A stretch of 64,000 nt of DNA, from the NCBI RefSeq assembly GCF_001592745.1, contig NZ_LUKD01000001.1:242489-306488 (forward strand), read 5' to 3'. How positions within the stretch are numbered: the first letter of the stretch is position 1; the number at the start of each line of letters is the position of its first letter. Source of the stretch: Bdellovibrio bacteriovorus (GTDB lineage: Bacteria; Bdellovibrionota; Bdellovibrionia; Bdellovibrionales; Bdellovibrionaceae). The notes beneath the pieces were generated by a model. The model did no database searches, was not told the DNA's origin, and worked only from the letters and a program-made list of their open reading frames with translations. Of the stretch, positions 25,086 through 34,939 are shown in pieces. The position numbers and the translations under genes are program-made.

Positions 25086-25804
25086 ACTGTCTCCCGCGGC
25101 CACGGCTTGGCTAAGGCTTCCGATTTTATTCTCTCAATGTCGTTTTGAAGCTGCTCACAATCTTTTTGTCTTTCAGGAAAGGATTTCTGCACATCCTTCA
25201 CTAACAACTTCACAACATCTAAAATATTTAACGACCATGCAAAGAAGGGTCGTAACTCTTCGGTGCACACTTGACCTTGCGTGGTGATGAGATAGTTCCG
25301 CAGACCTTCGCTCACTAGGGACTTGATATACACAATTCTTAAGGTGGCGGAATACAACGCAGCTCCTGGCTCTGTGACGTCATGAAGAACTTGCAGCGCG
25401 CGCGATATATCTTCCCTAGGAGCGGAAGAAAGCTCTGGCACTTTTTCCCAATGCGCAGACATCTGGCGAAGCACATTTAAAAGTCCCGTTGTCGGTTCTG
25501 AAGTCTTCGAGTGCGCGATTTCTATCTGGGGAATTTCTTTAACGGCGACAAAAGAATAAATCTTTTCGATCTTCACCCCGGCCCGCGCCGCATAGGCTGA
25601 GGCCAAAGCCAGCTTCACGTGATAGTGCGGATCTTTTGCCGATAGCTCCGCGAAGTAAGAAATGGCCTCATCCGTGCGTCCGTCATCCAACAAAGAAAAT
25701 CCCCTAGAAAGTGCTTTTTCTCGGGTCATCGGATCTTCTTTTGACTGGCACGACGAAAGTCCTAACAGTAGGACGAGTGCTAATTTAAGCGGGTTTCTAT
25801 GCAT
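25076..25804 (-). CDS. Lipoprotein with TPR-like N-terminal helices
   Basis: 242 residues. The lipoprotein signal ends LLGLSSC. After it come helices resembling a tetratricopeptide repeat (ALSRGFSLLDDGRTDEAISYFAELSAKDP), then a mostly helical region with cysteines near the end. Probably anchored on the periplasmic face of a membrane. First gene of the overlapping three-gene envelope operon with two outer-membrane-like proteins, so an assembly or scaffold role is conceivable. Confidence 0.6.
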   Translation of the reverse strand: MHRNPLKLALVLLLGLSSCQSKEDPMTREKALSRGFSLLDDGRTDEAISYFAELSAKDPHYHVKLALASAYAARAGVKIEKIYSFVAVKEIPQIEIAHSKTSEPTTGLLNVLRQMSAHWEKVPELSSAPREDISRALQVLHDVTEPGAALYSATLRIVYIKSLVSEGLRNYLITTQGQVCTEELRPFFAWSLNILDVVKLLVKDVQKSFPERQKDCEQLQNDIERIKSEALAKPWPRETVCF

Positions 25805-25933
25805 AGGACACGGATGTTAACGCCTTGCATTGGAAAATTCGACAGGGCACGCGACGCAGTAAAAATTATTCATTGATCCTTACTTCGCCGCAATATACCC
25901 CTGCCACCGTGTAACACTTCTAAGGATGGTGTC

Positions 25934-27241
25934 ATGTTTCGTCTACTATTAGTAACAACGACTTTTCTTGCTAGTTTTTCTGCGTCTGCGGCCGTTTGGA
26001 CGTCCGTCAACGATTGGTCTTCTGCTTGGGAAGATCGTTATGCAGAATGGGTGCGCACTGAATGGCGCACAGACTTCTTCTCTCGTCGCACTTTACCCAA
26101 TGGTCAAAGCAATCCTTATTATGGATTGAAAGTCGATTGTGCCGATACGGTTTATTCAATGCGTATTATCTTTGCGTATGAAAATCGTCTGCCTTTCGTC
26201 GCTCAAGATCCGACATCTTCCGGAAGAACGATCTCTAATAAGATGAGCCGTTGGGATGGTCAAAGCGAGACCAACCGCGTGCGCAATTTCTTGTGGTTCA
26301 TCTATGAAACGATGAGCACTCGCTCTCTTCCGAATGACACTTACCCTGTCGCCATCAACCGCAATGTGATTCGCTCCGGTTCGTTGATTTTAACGACGAA
26401 GAAAAATCATCACTCATGGACCGTGAAAGAGATCTTGCCTATCGGTGTGCCTCACCTAGTTTACAACTCTGTTGTGGGTGCAACGACGGGTTTGGGTTTG
26501 CAAGAACGTCAATCTTGGCCAAATCCTGAATGGGTTTTCGAGGGAGAATACGCAGCTTCCGGACACGCAGGTTTCCGCGCTTGGAGACCGGCTTCTGCTT
26601 TGAATATCCCCGTGTGGCAAGTTCCAGGTTACAGCGAAGAACAGTACCGCATTCCATTGAACAAATGGGTTCGTTACGTGCAAAACCGCTTGGCACTTCG
26701 TCAAGAAACGGACGATCAAATGGTCGCACGTATGTTGAAAACTATTTGCGTGGGCTTTACAGACCGCGTGAACTATGCGCGCGAAGGTATCGACTACATC
26801 AAAAAGAATCCGCGCTGCATGAACTACGCAACTTACGACAACTACTCGACGCCAAATCGTGATCAACGCATTTTTGACGACATGATGTCTTTGCGTCGCG
26901 CTTACCGCGAGATCTTGCAAATCAATGGTGGCAATCAACTGAGTGCGGCCTCTGTTCAGCAATTGAATAAAATCTTCCCGTTCATCCAGCAAAGTGCGGC
27001 TTACGAAGCTTCTAAAATGACATCTTTAGGTGTTAGCAGCGCCTCAGTTTGCGTTACTGAATATTACCCGGGGCGCAAAATGGATTTGGCTGAGTTCAAG
27101 CGACGCATGTTTGCAGGCCTCATTTCCAATAATCCGCACGATGACCTTGAGTATCGCTGGGGCGAAGCGCGTGGACCTTCGCAGCGTGCAAGATCATGTC
27201 AATCGTGGGATTCTTGGAGTCCGGATCTTTCAAACAACTAG
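25934..27241 (+). CDS. Secreted protein with NlpC/P60-like Cys-His pattern
   Basis: 435 residues with a signal peptide ending SASAA. In the first half, Cys69 lies in LKVDCADTVYSMRI at the head of a likely helix, and His159/His160 lie in NHHSWTVKEI, preceded by a GSLIL strand. Cysteine at a helix start followed about 90 residues later by a His-containing strand is the layout of NlpC/P60-type papain-fold peptidases and amidases, which cut peptidoglycan peptides. The C-terminal half is helical and not recognised. A good AAGGAT ribosome site precedes the ATG. The next gene starts nine bases after its stop. Activity is an inference from motif order. Confidence 0.55.
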   Translation: MFRLLLVTTTFLASFSASAAVWTSVNDWSSAWEDRYAEWVRTEWRTDFFSRRTLPNGQSNPYYGLKVDCADTVYSMRIIFAYENRLPFVAQDPTSSGRTISNKMSRWDGQSETNRVRNFLWFIYETMSTRSLPNDTYPVAINRNVIRSGSLILTTKKNHHSWTVKEILPIGVPHLVYNSVVGATTGLGLQERQSWPNPEWVFEGEYAASGHAGFRAWRPASALNIPVWQVPGYSEEQYRIPLNKWVRYVQNRLALRQETDDQMVARMLKTICVGFTDRVNYAREGIDYIKKNPRCMNYATYDNYSTPNRDQRIFDDMMSLRRAYREILQINGGNQLSAASVQQLNKIFPFIQQSAAYEASKMTSLGVSSASVCVTEYYPGRKMDLAEFKRRMFAGLISNNPHDDLEYRWGEARGPSQRARSCQSWDSWSPDLSNN

Positions 27242-27250
27242 ATAGGAACT

Positions 27251-27958
27251 ATGAAACCGATCACTCTTAAAGTATGGATTCTGTGGGCGCTGGTGTTATT
27301 CATCTTAGGCGTCCTTGCAGATTATTATTTCTTACACATTCTTTTTCACGAAAAACAAAACGGCAACGGAACGCACATCGAAGCGATGGGCACGCCAGCC
27401 GAAACGCCTGCGGCCCAACCGACTCCAGAGACGGGGGTTGACTCTTCATTTCTTGACCGCAACGCCAGCGACGAATCGGCGAACAGTTTACCTCAACAGG
27501 ACAACTTCCTAGCGTCTTTGAAAGCTTGTGCTCCTGAAATTGCAGCCCAAGCTATTGCAACACCCGAAGCTTTGCTTGAGTACTTGCAAAAAAGTGTGGG
27601 TGTAGCTCGCGAAGAAATCGCCGTTGAGAATTATCATCTGACATTGAAAGACGGAACTCTTCGTCGCGTTCACGTGATTGCCGCTGACAACACGAACTCT
27701 GCGGATAAAAAAGAAATCCGCTATTTCAAATTGGATGCCGAAGGGTATCCCGAACGTCTTCCGTTGAAAAGCGATGAAACTGTCGAATCCTTGCTCGCTC
27801 AAGGAACCGTGACAAAGCATGAAGTAAAATCAAAATTAGATCTTAAAGATGGATCGAGTGTCAGCCTTGAAATGCACGACCAGCGTGCCTTTGAATTCCA
27901 GTACGACAATCACGGAAAAGTACTTTCCTGCCGTCTGCGCGCCTGCCAATGTCCTTAG
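27251..27958 (+). CDS. Membrane-anchored hypothetical protein
   Basis: 235 residues. One N-terminal transmembrane helix (ILWALVLFILGVLADYYFL) is followed by a Thr/Pro/Ala-rich linker and a globular region of about 150 residues probably outside the inner membrane. The protein ends in a cysteine-rich CRLRACQCP. No family recognised. It directly follows the NlpC/P60-like gene, so the two probably act in the same compartment. Confidence 0.6.
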   Translation: MKPITLKVWILWALVLFILGVLADYYFLHILFHEKQNGNGTHIEAMGTPAETPAAQPTPETGVDSSFLDRNASDESANSLPQQDNFLASLKACAPEIAAQAIATPEALLEYLQKSVGVAREEIAVENYHLTLKDGTLRRVHVIAADNTNSADKKEIRYFKLDAEGYPERLPLKSDETVESLLAQGTVTKHEVKSKLDLKDGSSVSLEMHDQRAFEFQYDNHGKVLSCRLRACQCP

Positions 27959-28052
27959 GACCTTCCTTGGTCTAGGACCGCATTAAGTTGCTGTCACAGT
28001 ATTTCAAATCACAGCCCCTCTGATAGAGTAAATGTTAGAGGGTCTTTGATCT

Positions 28053-28484
28053 ATGCCAAACTCGCAGTCCTTTTTACATTCTAGAAGCCTGTGGACTTAC
28101 TATGTACTTTTCTTTTCAGGCTCGACCGTTTTGCTTTATCAAGCGTTTGGTTGGAATGTGTTTGGCGACTCGGTCAACTTCTTATGTCTGCTGTTTTTAA
28201 TCCACGGATTTGCAGCGAAGAAATTCCTGCACATCATTGAAAATTCTTTGCTGGTAACCCTGGGATACATTCTTCCCCTTCTAATTCGCAATTCGCTGAA
28301 ACTTTCTTATTCCGAAGCACCTTCGATGAAAGACTTTTTGCATTTAGGTTTGATCTCAACGGCGACAACGTTGGGATTTGGATTTGCGTTTTCGCTTCTG
28401 GGTTATGTTGTGCGTTGGGCGCGCCACAAAGTTCTTCGCCTGTCTCGCGGCAAAATCAACACCCGCGCCTTGCAGGATGACTAA
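28053..28484 (+). CDS. Small integral membrane protein
   Basis: 143 residues with about four hydrophobic segments (starting near TYYVLFFSGSTVLLY, FLCLLFLIHGFAA, LLVTLGYILPLLI and TLGFGFAFSLLGYVV) and a basic C-terminal tail. No family recognised. Its stop overlaps the convergent ABC ATPase stop by four bases. Confidence 0.6.
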   Translation: MPNSQSFLHSRSLWTYYVLFFSGSTVLLYQAFGWNVFGDSVNFLCLLFLIHGFAAKKFLHIIENSLLVTLGYILPLLIRNSLKLSYSEAPSMKDFLHLGLISTATTLGFGFAFSLLGYVVRWARHKVLRLSRGKINTRALQDD

Positions 28485-29281
28485 TCTCCGGTCGTCGCAC
28501 GCAGCTGCGCCTCTTCAAAACGATTCTGTTCTGCCATAACAAGTTCAGACAGTTCTTTTTTAAGAGCATTGAATTCCGGCGATGCGGGATTGCGGGGCCT
28601 CTGAATTCCCACATGAATATCACGCTTCACTGTTCCTGGGCGATAGCTCATCACAATGATTCTATCTGCCAGATAAATGGACTCTTCAATAGAGTGTGTG
28701 ACAAAGACGATGGTCTTTTTAAACTCACTCCAAATTTTTAAAAGCTCATCTTGAAGACTGCGCCGAGTGAGGGCATCTAAAGCCCCGAAAGGTTCATCCA
28801 TCAGCATGATCGGAGAATCCAAGGCAAGGACTCTTGCGATGGCCACACGTTGCCTCATTCCTCCTGAAAGGTCTTTGGGGAAACGTTTTTTAAAATCGGT
28901 CAGTTTTAAAATTCTTAAAAGATCATCCAGCTTCTTAGTAATTTTATCTGGATTTTCTTTACGAATCTTCAGACCGAAGACAATGTTTTCTTCGACCGTC
29001 ATCCAGGGAAAGAGCGCATATTCTTGAAAGACCATGCCGCGGTCCGGGCCGGGTTCGGCAATCAATTTTTGTTCGACTTTGATTTGTCCCTCGGTCGGTA
29101 ACGAGAAGCCCGCAATCGCATTAAGCAGTGTGCTCTTACCGCAGCCGGAAGGACCGAGCAGGCACACAAACTCTCCGGGTTGGATATCGAAGGTGATATC
29201 TTTTAAGGCGACGACATCTCCGCCATCACCTTTAAAGACTTTATGAACGTGCTCGATTTCAATGTGGGCCGCCTTGCTCAT
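28481..29281 (-). CDS. ABC importer ATP-binding protein, nitrate/sulfonate/taurine type
   Basis: 266 residues. Walker A is GPSGCGKST, the Q-loop lies in FQEYALFPWMTV, the signature is LSGGMRQRVAIARVLA, Walker B is IMLMDEP, and the switch His is in FVTHSIEESIYLADRI. EYALFPW and the IEE after the switch His are typical of the SsuB/TauB/NrtD subfamily. It energises uptake through the permease whose gene overlaps its start by four bases. The substrate is not fixed by sequence. Confidence 0.92.
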   Translation of the reverse strand: MSKAAHIEIEHVHKVFKGDGGDVVALKDITFDIQPGEFVCLLGPSGCGKSTLLNAIAGFSLPTEGQIKVEQKLIAEPGPDRGMVFQEYALFPWMTVEENIVFGLKIRKENPDKITKKLDDLLRILKLTDFKKRFPKDLSGGMRQRVAIARVLALDSPIMLMDEPFGALDALTRRSLQDELLKIWSEFKKTIVFVTHSIEESIYLADRIIVMSYRPGTVKRDIHVGIQRPRNPASPEFNALKKELSELVMAEQNRFEEAQLRATTGD

Positions 29282-30090
29282 TCAAGCCCCCGATGCCAGC
29301 GTAGAAGATAATTATTTAGTTTGCTAACAGCAGAGTCGATGGCTAACCCCAAAAGACCGATAGAGAACATACCGGCGATAATTTTATCAGACCAAAAGAA
29401 TTCCCGAGCTTCCAAGATACGATAGCCTAAACCATTATTCACCGCGATCATTTCGGCCACGATCATACAGATAAATCCTGTTCCAATACCAATACGCACG
29501 CCGCTTAAGATGTAAGGCATTGCTGCTGGTAAAATCACTTTCATAAACATGACTCCGGGAGTAGCCCCCAAGTTTTTGGCAGCGCGAATATAAATGCTGT
29601 CCACCGCGCGCACCCCGACAATTGTATTCATCAAGACAGGAAAGAAAGCGCCCAGAGCAATCAGAAAGACAGCCGGTGGATCACCAAGACCGAACCACAA
29701 AATCGCCAGCGGAATATACGCGATTGGGGGAATCGGTCTTAACACTTGAATCAAAGGATTCAGATAATCATACACGTGAGTGCTTGCCCCCATCATCAGA
29801 CCCAATGGCAAAGCCAAGCCAGCCCCAATCAAAAAACCCACCGCCACGCGGTAGGTGCTTGAGATCAAATCGCGAATGAGTTCTCCGGAAAACATCCAGG
29901 AGAAGTATGACTCTTTGGCGGGATCGTAAGGTTCATAGGGTAAGAGGTATTCATACCACTTGATAAGAACAGATGAGGGTGCAGGCAAGACCTGAGGATT
30001 CACCCATCCGGCACGCACCACCAACTCCCAAAGGGCGACGACCAAAAAAGGAACCCAAATACCCTTTAAAGATGAGGACCAATTCTTCAA
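29278..30090 (-). CDS. ABC importer permease, SsuC/TauC type
   Basis: 270-residue inner-membrane permease with about six helices. The EAA loop reads RAAKNLGATPGVMFMKVILPAAMPYILSG, the contact site for the ATPase. The start LWELVVRAGWVNPQVLPAPS and the YIPLAILWFGLGDPPAV segment are typical of the aliphatic sulfonate/taurine/nitrate family. It lies between the binding-protein gene (12 bases upstream) and the ATPase gene. Confidence 0.92.
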   Translation of the reverse strand: MKNWSSSLKGIWVPFLVVALWELVVRAGWVNPQVLPAPSSVLIKWYEYLLPYEPYDPAKESYFSWMFSGELIRDLISSTYRVAVGFLIGAGLALPLGLMMGASTHVYDYLNPLIQVLRPIPPIAYIPLAILWFGLGDPPAVFLIALGAFFPVLMNTIVGVRAVDSIYIRAAKNLGATPGVMFMKVILPAAMPYILSGVRIGIGTGFICMIVAEMIAVNNGLGYRILEAREFFWSDKIIAGMFSIGLLGLAIDSAVSKLNNYLLRWHRGLE

Positions 30091-30102
30091 AATGATCTCC
30101 TG

Positions 30103-31113
30103 CTATTTAACACCGACGGCTTTTTTTGCATCCGCCAACAGATCTAACTTCACCCAGTCCGCCGCCTTCGGAGGGTTCTTCATACGACCCACTCCGTATT
30201 TTGCCATCATGTCCGTTGTGATCTGCATGTGTTCGACAGTTAAGTCGTAAGTGTAATCCGCATTATCCATGGCATCTTTGAAATCCTGCGAAGTGATTTG
30301 ACCTTTGAACATTTTTTGAATGACAAACTTTTCGGCGATCTCGGGTTTATCAATGAAAAGTTTCGTCGCCTCGACAAAACACTTCATGAATCTTTCAGCT
30401 ACGGGTCTTTTTTCTTTGTACATTTTTTCGGTCATCACCATGGTACGAATCGGCTCTCCCATCGCGGTGTCATAGGGCTTTAAAAGTTCCACGCCGAAGC
30501 CTTTGTTAATAGCTTGTGAAGACTGCGGTTCGCTTTGGGACATCGCCATGATATTTTTAGATTGAAGAGCTTGATTTAAATCTGCAAAAGCCATGAAGAC
30601 AATTTGCACATCTTTACCGGGTTGATCGGACCACGTCAGATTGTGCTTAGCTAGTTCCGCATAAAGTAAGAGTTCTTGGGCTCCCCCGCGAGCGACTCCG
30701 ACTTTTTTGCCTTTAAGATCTTTTACTGTTTTGATACCGGAATCTTTAGCGACCACGATACGGGCCCCTCCCTTAGAAAAACCCGCAACGGCAAAGACGG
30801 GTGCCCCCCCGGCTCTTCCCGCAATCGCGGCATCGGCCGCACTGGCCGCCACATCAATTTCACCGGCAATAATGGCTGGAACGATATCCAATCCCTTGGC
30901 GAAGACCCGCTCTTGGACATTTAAATTATACTTATGGCAATACTCGGAAAGATAACTGATAGCGCCGTAGTGAGCGAACTTAAGGTTACCAACCCGCACT
31001 AAGTCGGGAGCCGCTTTCGCATCTAAATTAAAGATGCTTAAGAGTAAGAGGAAGAAGAAACCCAAAATCAACTTCGAATTCTTACCGTTCTTCTTAACAC
31101 CAAGATGTTGCAT
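30103..31113 (-). CDS. ABC importer substrate-binding protein, SsuA/NMT1-like
   Basis: 336 residues from the ATG at 31113, with GGAGG at good spacing. A longer frame to 31206 has no support. Signal sequence: basic start, then FFFLLLLSIFNLDAKA. The mature protein follows the NMT1/SsuA plan: VRVGNLKFAHYGAI, GEIDVAASAADAA, VAKDSGIKTVKDLKGKKVGVARGGAQELLL and YKEKRPVAERFMKCF. Family members bind sulfonates, taurine, nitrate or thiamine precursors. It is the first gene of the importer operon. The leader holds a small AAGTAC/GTACTT hairpin near 31127-31143 but no riboswitch I can recognise. Confidence 0.85.
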   Translation of the reverse strand: MQHLGVKKNGKNSKLILGFFFLLLLSIFNLDAKAAPDLVRVGNLKFAHYGAISYLSEYCHKYNLNVQERVFAKGLDIVPAIIAGEIDVAASAADAAIAGRAGGAPVFAVAGFSKGGARIVVAKDSGIKTVKDLKGKKVGVARGGAQELLLYAELAKHNLTWSDQPGKDVQIVFMAFADLNQALQSKNIMAMSQSEPQSSQAINKGFGVELLKPYDTAMGEPIRTMVMTEKMYKEKRPVAERFMKCFVEATKLFIDKPEIAEKFVIQKMFKGQITSQDFKDAMDNADYTYDLTVEHMQITTDMMAKYGVGRMKNPPKAADWVKLDLLADAKKAVGVK

Positions 31114-31310
31114 AAACGAGCCTCCGTGAAGTACGCCGTACTTTTGTTGTCGGATGCACCGTAAGCACGGCCATTTCAGTAAACGCTGCAATGACCCGAC
31201 CCGCAATAAGTCTTATGACAGGCCTTTTCAATGTCGACCTACAGATGTCATTTCTGAAACTTTGTTAAATGAAGGTCTTCCGTAATACTGCAGTAAACCA
31301 AGGAGTAGTC

Positions 31311-31667
31311 ATGGCACAAAAAAGAAGATCGGCTACGGCGGCGGCAAAGAAGAAAACAGGTTCTCGTAAAAAAGCAAAATCCGCTTCTGCGAAAACTAAA
31401 AAAGCGCCAAAGCTAGCCCAAACAAAAATGGAAATGAAAAAAAGTCGCGCGACTCAAAAAGCCCCTCCCGCATCACCTAAGAAGTCTCGCGCTAAAGCCG
31501 GAGTTGAAACCACAATGGATTCTCCGCGCGAACCTGCACGTGAACTTGAAGAAGGTTTAACAGCGCAGCCAAAGATGAAACTTTCAAGAAAAGGAAGTGG
31601 CGATTTTCGCGAAAGACAAAGATCTGTTTCACAACCGAATGCTGTCAATCCCGCAGGAAGACGATAG
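31311..31667 (+). CDS. Histone-H1-like Lys/Ala-rich basic protein
   Basis: 118 residues from the ATG at 31311, preceded by AAGGAG. An upstream in-frame ATG at 31269 is less likely. The first 70 residues are almost entirely Lys, Ala, Arg, Ser, Thr and Pro, in runs such as AKTKKAPKLAQ, like histone H1 tails and bacterial DNA-condensing proteins. The remainder is more mixed and ends in NPAGRR. No structured domain is visible. It may bind DNA or RNA non-specifically. Low complexity makes homology unreliable, but the ribosome site and downstream terminator support a real gene. Confidence 0.65.
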   Translation: MAQKRRSATAAAKKKTGSRKKAKSASAKTKKAPKLAQTKMEMKKSRATQKAPPASPKKSRAKAGVETTMDSPREPARELEEGLTAQPKMKLSRKGSGDFRERQRSVSQPNAVNPAGRR

Positions 31668-31689
31668 CACTGACTAAAGATTGAAAGAA

Positions 31690-31719
31690 AAAGAGCCTTC
31701 TTATCAGAAGGCTCTTTCA
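31690..31719. terminator. Bidirectional intrinsic terminator
   Basis: Stem AAAGAGCCTTCT/AGAAGGCTCTTT around TATC. It serves the convergent H1-like gene (plus) and hutU (minus). Confidence 0.9.
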
Positions 31720-31722
31720 TAT

Positions 31723-33369
31723 TTATAACCAAAGACTTTTCACACCGCGCTCTTCAGCGACTTCTTTTGCAAGCTCATAGCCCGCATCCAAGTGCCTGAA
31801 GACGCCCATTGCTGGATCGGCAGTGAGAACGCGCTCTAAACGACGAGCGGCTTTTTCAGTTCCGTCGGCCACGATAACTTGTCCTGCGTGTTGACTATAT
31901 CCCATGCCCACGCCACCGCCGTGATGCAAGCTCACCCACGTTGCTCCGCAAGCAGTATTTACAAGGGCATTCAGAAGAGCCCAGTCACTCACGGCATCAG
32001 ATCCATCTTTCATCGCTTCTGTTTCACGGTTTGGACTTGCGACAGAACCGCAATCCAAGTGATCACGACCAATCACGATCGGCGCTTTCACTTTTCCTTC
32101 CGCCACAAGCTGATTGAACATCAAGCCCGCTTTAGCGCGCTCGCCGTATTCAAGCCAGCAGATACGCGCCGGCAGACCTTGGAACGCAATACGCTCTTCA
32201 GCCATATCCAACCAACGAAGTAGGTCTTTCTTGTGAGGGAAAAGCTTTCTCATCGCATCGTCTGTCACTTTGATATCGTTAGGATCGCCGGACAAAGCCA
32301 CCCAGCGGAAAGGACCACTGCCTTTACAGAATAGAGGGCGGATGAATGCAGGTACGAATCCAGGATAATCAAAGGCATTCGTCACACCTGCTTCGTAAGC
32401 GCGCGCACGAAGGTTGTTACCGTAATCAAAAGTCACGGCCCCTTTATCTTTCATCGCCAGCATACCGCGAACATGTTTTGCCATTGAAGCATAGGCTGCG
32501 TCTAAATAAGCTTTTTGATCGCGCTCACGGAATTCCTTCGCTGTCTCGACCGTGCAACCTTCAGGAATATAACCCACCAATGGATCATGTGCTGAAGTTT
32601 GGTCTGTCAAAAGATCCGGAGTAAAACCTTTTTCAATCATTTGATGAATAACGGTCGCCATATTGCCCAGAAGAGCGATGGATTTTGCTTCACCAGACGC
32701 TGTGTATTTTTTCACGCGTGCTAAAGCATCATCAAGATCTGTAGCGACTTCGTCGACGTATTTTGTTTCAAGACGTTTTTGAATACGAGTAGGATCAATT
32801 TCGACGGCCAAAACTGTGGCACCTGCAAAAACACCGGCAAGAGGTTGCGCTCCACCCATACCACCTAGGCCTGCCGTCAAAATCACACGGCCTTTAAGGT
32901 TTCCGCCAAAATGTTGGCGACCGGCTTCAACGAATGATTCGTAAGTTCCCTGGATGATACCTTGAGTTCCGATGTAGATCCACGAACCCGCCGTCATCTG
33001 ACCGTACATCATCAGACCTTTTTTATCGAGCTCATTGAAGTGTTCCCATGTCGCCCACTTCGGTACAAGGTTCGAGTTTGCAAGAAGAACGCGTGGAGCA
33101 TCTTCATGAGTTTTCAAGATTCCAATCGGCTTACCCGATTGAACCAAAAGTGTTTCGTCGTTTTCTAGATTTTTTAAAGCTTCAAGAATTTTATCAAAGC
33201 TTTCCCAGTTACGAGCGGCTTTACCAATACCACCGTAAACAACCAGATCTTCCGGACGCTCTGCCACCACTGGATCCAAATTGTTTTGAATCATTCTGTA
33301 AGCAGCTTCTTGCAACCAGCCCTTACAAACCATTTTATTTCCTGTAGGAGCCTTTACAACACGAGACAT
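31723..33369 (-). CDS. hutU: Urocanate hydratase
   Basis: Second step of histidine degradation, converting urocanate to imidazolonepropionate with tightly bound NAD+. 548 residues from the ATG at 33369 with GGAGG four bases ahead. A longer frame to 33390 reads through that ribosome site. Landmarks are [18 protein letters not shown], the NAD-binding [31 protein letters not shown], and [23 protein letters not shown] with the catalytic cysteine. It lies 34 bases downstream of hutH and ends at a bidirectional terminator. Confidence 0.97.
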   Translation of the reverse strand: MSRVVKAPTGNKMVCKGWLQEAAYRMIQNNLDPVVAERPEDLVVYGGIGKAARNWESFDKILEALKNLENDETLLVQSGKPIGILKTHEDAPRVLLANSNLVPKWATWEHFNELDKKGLMMYGQMTAGSWIYIGTQGIIQGTYESFVEAGRQHFGGNLKGRVILTAGLGGMGGAQPLAGVFAGATVLAVEIDPTRIQKRLETKYVDEVATDLDDALARVKKYTASGEAKSIALLGNMATVIHQMIEKGFTPDLLTDQTSAHDPLVGYIPEGCTVETAKEFRERDQKAYLDAAYASMAKHVRGMLAMKDKGAVTFDYGNNLRARAYEAGVTNAFDYPGFVPAFIRPLFCKGSGPFRWVALSGDPNDIKVTDDAMRKLFPHKKDLLRWLDMAEERIAFQGLPARICWLEYGERAKAGLMFNQLVAEGKVKAPIVIGRDHLDCGSVASPNRETEAMKDGSDAVSDWALLNALVNTACGATWVSLHHGGGVGMGYSQHAGQVIVADGTEKAARRLERVLTADPAMGVFRHLDAGYELAKEVAEERGVKSLWL

Positions 33370-33403
33370 TTTCCCTCCAAAAGGTGCCAAATAAAAAATT
33401 AAA

Positions 33404-34939
33404 TTACCATTCCATCGGACCGACGGCTTTTTCAGCCACAGTCACTAGCTCGTTTGAAAGCATCATCGCTTTAATAGCTTCGATGTCTTTGTAGAAGATA
33501 CGATCTTCTTTAGCGTATGGAACTGTTTTACGAATGTGATCAAACACAGCCTTCACGGCCGCATTCGGTTGAAGTGGCGCTAACATGTCAATAGCCTGAC
33601 ATGCCGACAACAGCTCCATAGCAACAACATGTTCTGCGTTTCTTAGAATTTGCGCGAACTTTCTTGCGGCGATCGTGCCCATTGATACGTGGTCTTCTTT
33701 TTCCGCTGAAGTCGGGATGGAATCCACCGATGCAGGATGCGCCAAAACTTTATTTTCGCTGACCAAGGAAGCCGCCGCCACTTGCACAATCATGTGACCT
33801 GAGTTCAAACCACCGTTCGGAGTTAAGAACGCGGGAAGCTCACTCATCTGAGTTGAGATCATTTTAGAAATACGGCACTCACTGATGCTGGCTTGAGAAG
33901 AAATGGCGATACCGGCAAAGTCCATCGCATGCGCCACAGGCATTCCGTGGAAGTTGCCGCATGAAAGAACTTTGTTTTCATCGGCGAATACCAACGGATT
34001 GTCTGTTGAAGAGTTGGCTTCAGTTTCCAAAACTTTAACAACATAACGAAGAGCATCTTTAGCGGCCCCATGAACTGCTGGCATACAACGAAGTGAATAA
34101 GCATCTTGTACGCGAGGGTCGTTGATGGAATGACTTTCAGAAATCTGGCTGGTCTCGCCCAAAATTTTCATCAGGTTGCGCGCTGTTTTCGCTTCGCCTG
34201 GATGAGGACGAGTGGCCGAGATCAAGGGATCAAAAGCTTTGCGTGTGCCACGAAGGCCTTCTAAAGACATCGCGCCTGCGATATCCGCAAGCCACAATAA
34301 ACGGCGTGCTTCCCACAATGAAAGAAGACCGACAGACGTCATCACCTGACAGCCGTTGATCATTGAAAGACCTTCTTTAGCTTTCAACTCTAAAGGCTCG
34401 ATGTTTTTTTCTTTCAACAATTCACGGACGTCGACGGCTTGACCGTCTTTACCCCACGCCAAACCTTCGCCGATGATTGTTAGTGCTAAGTGAGAAAGCG
34501 GGGCTAAGTCACCACTCGCCCCTACGGAGCCTTGTGAAGGCACTACCGGGATGATGTCGTTGTTGAGGAACTCAAGGATTTTATCTACGACCAGCGGGCG
34601 GATACCGCTGTGACCTTTAGCCAAAGCATTGGCACGAAGAACCATCATCGCACGCGTTTCTTTTTTCGTGAACGGAGTGCCGACACCCACTGAGTGGGAA
34701 CGAATCAGATTTCTTTGCAACTGCTCAATTTCAGCGTCAGAGATACGAACGGAAGAAAAGGCACCAAAACCTGTGTTCACTCCGTACATCACTTCACCAC
34801 TAGAAATGCGGCCTTCAATATACGAACGAGATTTTTGCATCGCCGCTCTACCGCTGGCTGCCAACTCCACCTTCATGCTAGGTGTGGTCGCGATTTGGTA
34901 AAGGTTTTCTAAAGTGATGTTTTCACCGTTAATTTGCAT
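33404..34939 (-). CDS. hutH: Histidine ammonia-lyase
   Basis: First step of histidine degradation, eliminating ammonia to give urocanate. 511 residues from the ATG at 34939, preceded by AGGGAG. An upstream frame to 34969 is less likely. The cofactor-forming Ala-Ser-Gly is in [15 protein letters not shown]. Other marks are [31 protein letters not shown], and STDNPLVF. With hutU it forms a two-gene operon. Confidence 0.97.
   Translation of the reverse strand: MQINGENITLENLYQIATTPSMKVELAASGRAAMQKSRSYIEGRISSGEVMYGVNTGFGAFSSVRISDAEIEQLQRNLIRSHSVGVGTPFTKKETRAMMVLRANALAKGHSGIRPLVVDKILEFLNNDIIPVVPSQGSVGASGDLAPLSHLALTIIGEGLAWGKDGQAVDVRELLKEKNIEPLELKAKEGLSMINGCQVMTSVGLLSLWEARRLLWLADIAGAMSLEGLRGTRKAFDPLISATRPHPGEAKTARNLMKILGETSQISESHSINDPRVQDAYSLRCMPAVHGAAKDALRYVVKVLETEANSSTDNPLVFADENKVLSCGNFHGMPVAHAMDFAGIAISSQASISECRISKMISTQMSELPAFLTPNGGLNSGHMIVQVAAASLVSENKVLAHPASVDSIPTSAEKEDHVSMGTIAARKFAQILRNAEHVVAMELLSACQAIDMLAPLQPNAAVKAVFDHIRKTVPYAKEDRIFYKDIEAIKAMMLSNELVTVAEKAVGPMEW

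Noticed and set aside
30103-31206. Longer start at 31206 for the solute-binding protein
   Set aside because: The extra 31 residues disrupt the signal peptide. The ATG at 31113 has GGAGG at ideal spacing.
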